Assembly (NCBI GenBank): GCA_964471755.1
Contig: CAYYJM010000304.1
Coordinates: 1 to 7,034 of the forward strand
DNA: 7,034 bases
DNA from: CAYYJM01 sp964471755
Lineage (GTDB): Bacteria > Planctomycetota > Planctomycetia > Gemmatales > Gemmataceae
Reading direction: 5' to 3'
The position numbers and the translations under genes are program-made. Below are positions 6,332 through 7,034 of this stretch, piece after piece. The notes beneath the pieces were generated by a model. That model was not told the origin of the DNA. It ran no database searches and saw only the letters and a list, made by a program, of their open reading frames with translations. How positions within the stretch are numbered: position 1 is the first letter of the stretch; every line of letters begins with the position of its first letter.

Positions 6332-6679
6332 TTACTCGGTATCCGCCAGGCTGATCACCAGTCGCTTGCCGACGGCTTCCGCATACCGGGCGAGCGTCTC
6401 CAGGGTCGGGTTGAGGCGCTGGCCCGATTCGAGCTTCGACAGGGCCGAGCGGTCCATCTCGGTGGCGTCGGCCAGGTCGGCCAGGCTCAGCCCCTTGTCT
6501 TCTCGCGCGGCCTTTAACTGCTCGAACAATTCGCGAAACTGTTCGAGGATCGCCAACCGTTCCTGATGTCGTCCGACCAGTTCCGGCAGTTCCTCGGCGA
6601 CCTGCTCGCGAACTTGCCGATACCTGGCCGCCTCTTCCGGCGTCAGTTTCCGGCCGCGGGAAATGCGCTTCATTGCCAT
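6332..6679 (-). CDS. XRE-family helix-turn-helix protein, probable antitoxin
   Basis: A 115-residue protein with a C-terminal XRE/HipB-like DNA-binding domain at about residues 52-111: LKAAREDKGLSLADLADATE is followed by MDRSALSKLESGQRLNPTLETL, the usual helix-turn-helix and recognition helix. The first 50 residues are basic, then a charged helical stretch (about 14-55) that could bind the partner protein. It lies directly downstream of the BrnT-like gene with five bases between them. GAGG in the last codons of that gene is eight bases before this ATG, so translation is probably coupled. Toxin-first order with an XRE antitoxin is typical of HigBA-like modules. As the DNA-binding member it probably represses the shared promoter at 6969-6998. 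A second in-frame ATG (codon 3) is less well placed. Confidence 0.85.
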   Translation of the reverse strand: MAMKRISRGRKLTPEEAARYRQVREQVAEELPELVGRHQERLAILEQFRELFEQLKAAREDKGLSLADLADATEMDRSALSKLESGQRLNPTLETLARYAEAVGKRLVISLADTE

Positions 6680-6684
6680 GACTA

Positions 6685-6942
6685 TTACCTCGGTGGGACT
6701 TCGTAAGCCGTGATCGGGTAAACGGTGTCGGCGTCGATCTCCTCAAAGACGACCAGGATGTGCTTGCCGGTGCTGGTGTCCCCGAACACGATCGGTCGGC
6801 CCGAGGATTGGCTGATGTCCGCGTCCATCGCGTTCTGGAGGACTTCCTCGACCTCGTCCTGGGTGATACCGTGCAAGGCAATATGCTGGACGTTCCCGTC
6901 CGAGTCATCCTCGAGATCCCAAATCACGGACGAGTAGGGCAT
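6685..6942 (-). CDS. Small BrnT-like protein, probable toxin
   Basis: An 85-residue acidic protein. Its layout resembles BrnT-type RNase toxins: WD near the N-terminus (8-9), a central HGIT-x-DEVEEVL helix (24-35), then strands RPIVFGDTSTGKHILVVFEE (49-68) and a final TVYPITAYEV strand (73-82). BrnT proteins show the same order of W(D/E), HG(V/I)..EE, a GxTxxG(R/K) hairpin and a C-terminal strand. The match is recognised by eye and is weak in identity, so RNase activity is inferred. The partner is an XRE protein five bases downstream, whereas the classic BrnA antitoxin is a ribbon-helix-helix protein. The ATG at 6942 has GAGG (6951-6954) eight bases upstream, with a second GAGG next to the start. 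A stand-alone small protein of unknown function is the alternative. Confidence 0.7.
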   Translation of the reverse strand: MPYSSVIWDLEDDSDGNVQHIALHGITQDEVEEVLQNAMDADISQSSGRPIVFGDTSTGKHILVVFEEIDADTVYPITAYEVPPR

Positions 6943-6959
6943 GCCTCGATCCTCGAATC

Positions 6960-6979
6960 TGTGGAATTATGATACCACA
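6960..6979. promoter_or_regulatory. Imperfect 20-base palindrome over the -10 box, candidate autoregulatory operator
   Basis: On the minus strand, TGTGG and CCACA are separated by ten bases; over the two 10-base halves, eight positions are symmetric. The dyad fully covers the -10 hexamer of the BrnT-like/XRE pair. This is where an XRE antitoxin would be expected to bind to repress its own operon; binding is inferred. Confidence 0.45.
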
Positions 6980-6998
6980 CCAGTGCCCGAGGCATCAA
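6969..6998 (-). promoter_or_regulatory. Promoter of the BrnT-like/XRE pair
   Basis: On the minus strand, TTGATG (6993-6998) and TATCAT (6969-6974) are 18 bases apart, and a TGG immediately before the -10 makes it an extended -10 promoter. It is predicted to start about 20 bases before the BrnT-like ATG. Confidence 0.55.
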
Positions 6999-7034
6999 CG
7001 GCACGAAGAAGTAGCTTGGTGGGTTAGCTCTGCT

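Noticed and set aside
4440..6908. An 822-codon open frame on the minus strand
   Set aside because: It covers htpG antisense and overlaps the XRE and BrnT-like genes in another frame. Its translation is Arg/Gly/Gln-rich with no motif.
6980..7034. Possible tRNA or gene start at the right edge
   Set aside because: The last bases include a GGTTAGCTC stretch faintly like a tRNA D-arm, but no acceptor, anticodon or T-arm can be formed within the window and no start codon with a ribosome site is visible.

Overview
The window is a GC-rich bacterial chromosomal segment with six confident or probable protein genes plus one lone ribosomal protein gene. GC-rich hairpin repeats between genes, a monocistronic rpsR and the gene content suggest a planctomycete, perhaps of the Gemmata group. 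That placement is inference from style and recalled family resemblance; there is no rRNA or species marker here.

Layout. Positions 15-88 hold a very large palindrome just downstream of rpsR. rpsR (104-346, minus) encodes ribosomal protein S18 and has a good sigma70-type promoter at 392-420. Diverging from it is a solitary ABC-2 export permease (511-2004, plus). A 379-base gap follows, carrying a two-hairpin GC-rich repeat (2016-2109) and then a cluster of palindromes (2315-2356). The palindromes sit just ahead of a tightly coupled gene pair: a glucuronate-isomerase-like metal-dependent TIM-barrel enzyme (2384-3604) and a class I CoA-transferase beta subunit (3608-4375). htpG (4437-6323), the bacterial Hsp90, follows with its own TATAAT box. 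On the minus strand, running into the 3' end of htpG, is a toxin-antitoxin-like pair: a small BrnT-like protein (6685-6942) followed by an XRE helix-turn-helix protein (6332-6679). Their promoter, at the right edge, carries an imperfect palindrome over the -10 box.

How the parts relate. The isomerase-like and CoA-transferase genes are three bases apart and almost certainly co-translated, which suggests a shared catabolic role under control of the palindrome cluster. The CoA-transferase has no alpha subunit nearby, and the permease has no ATPase nearby, so both need partners encoded elsewhere. The BrnT-like/XRE pair looks self-contained and self-regulated. rpsR and htpG are housekeeping genes. 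No CRISPR array, tRNA, rRNA or transposase was seen.
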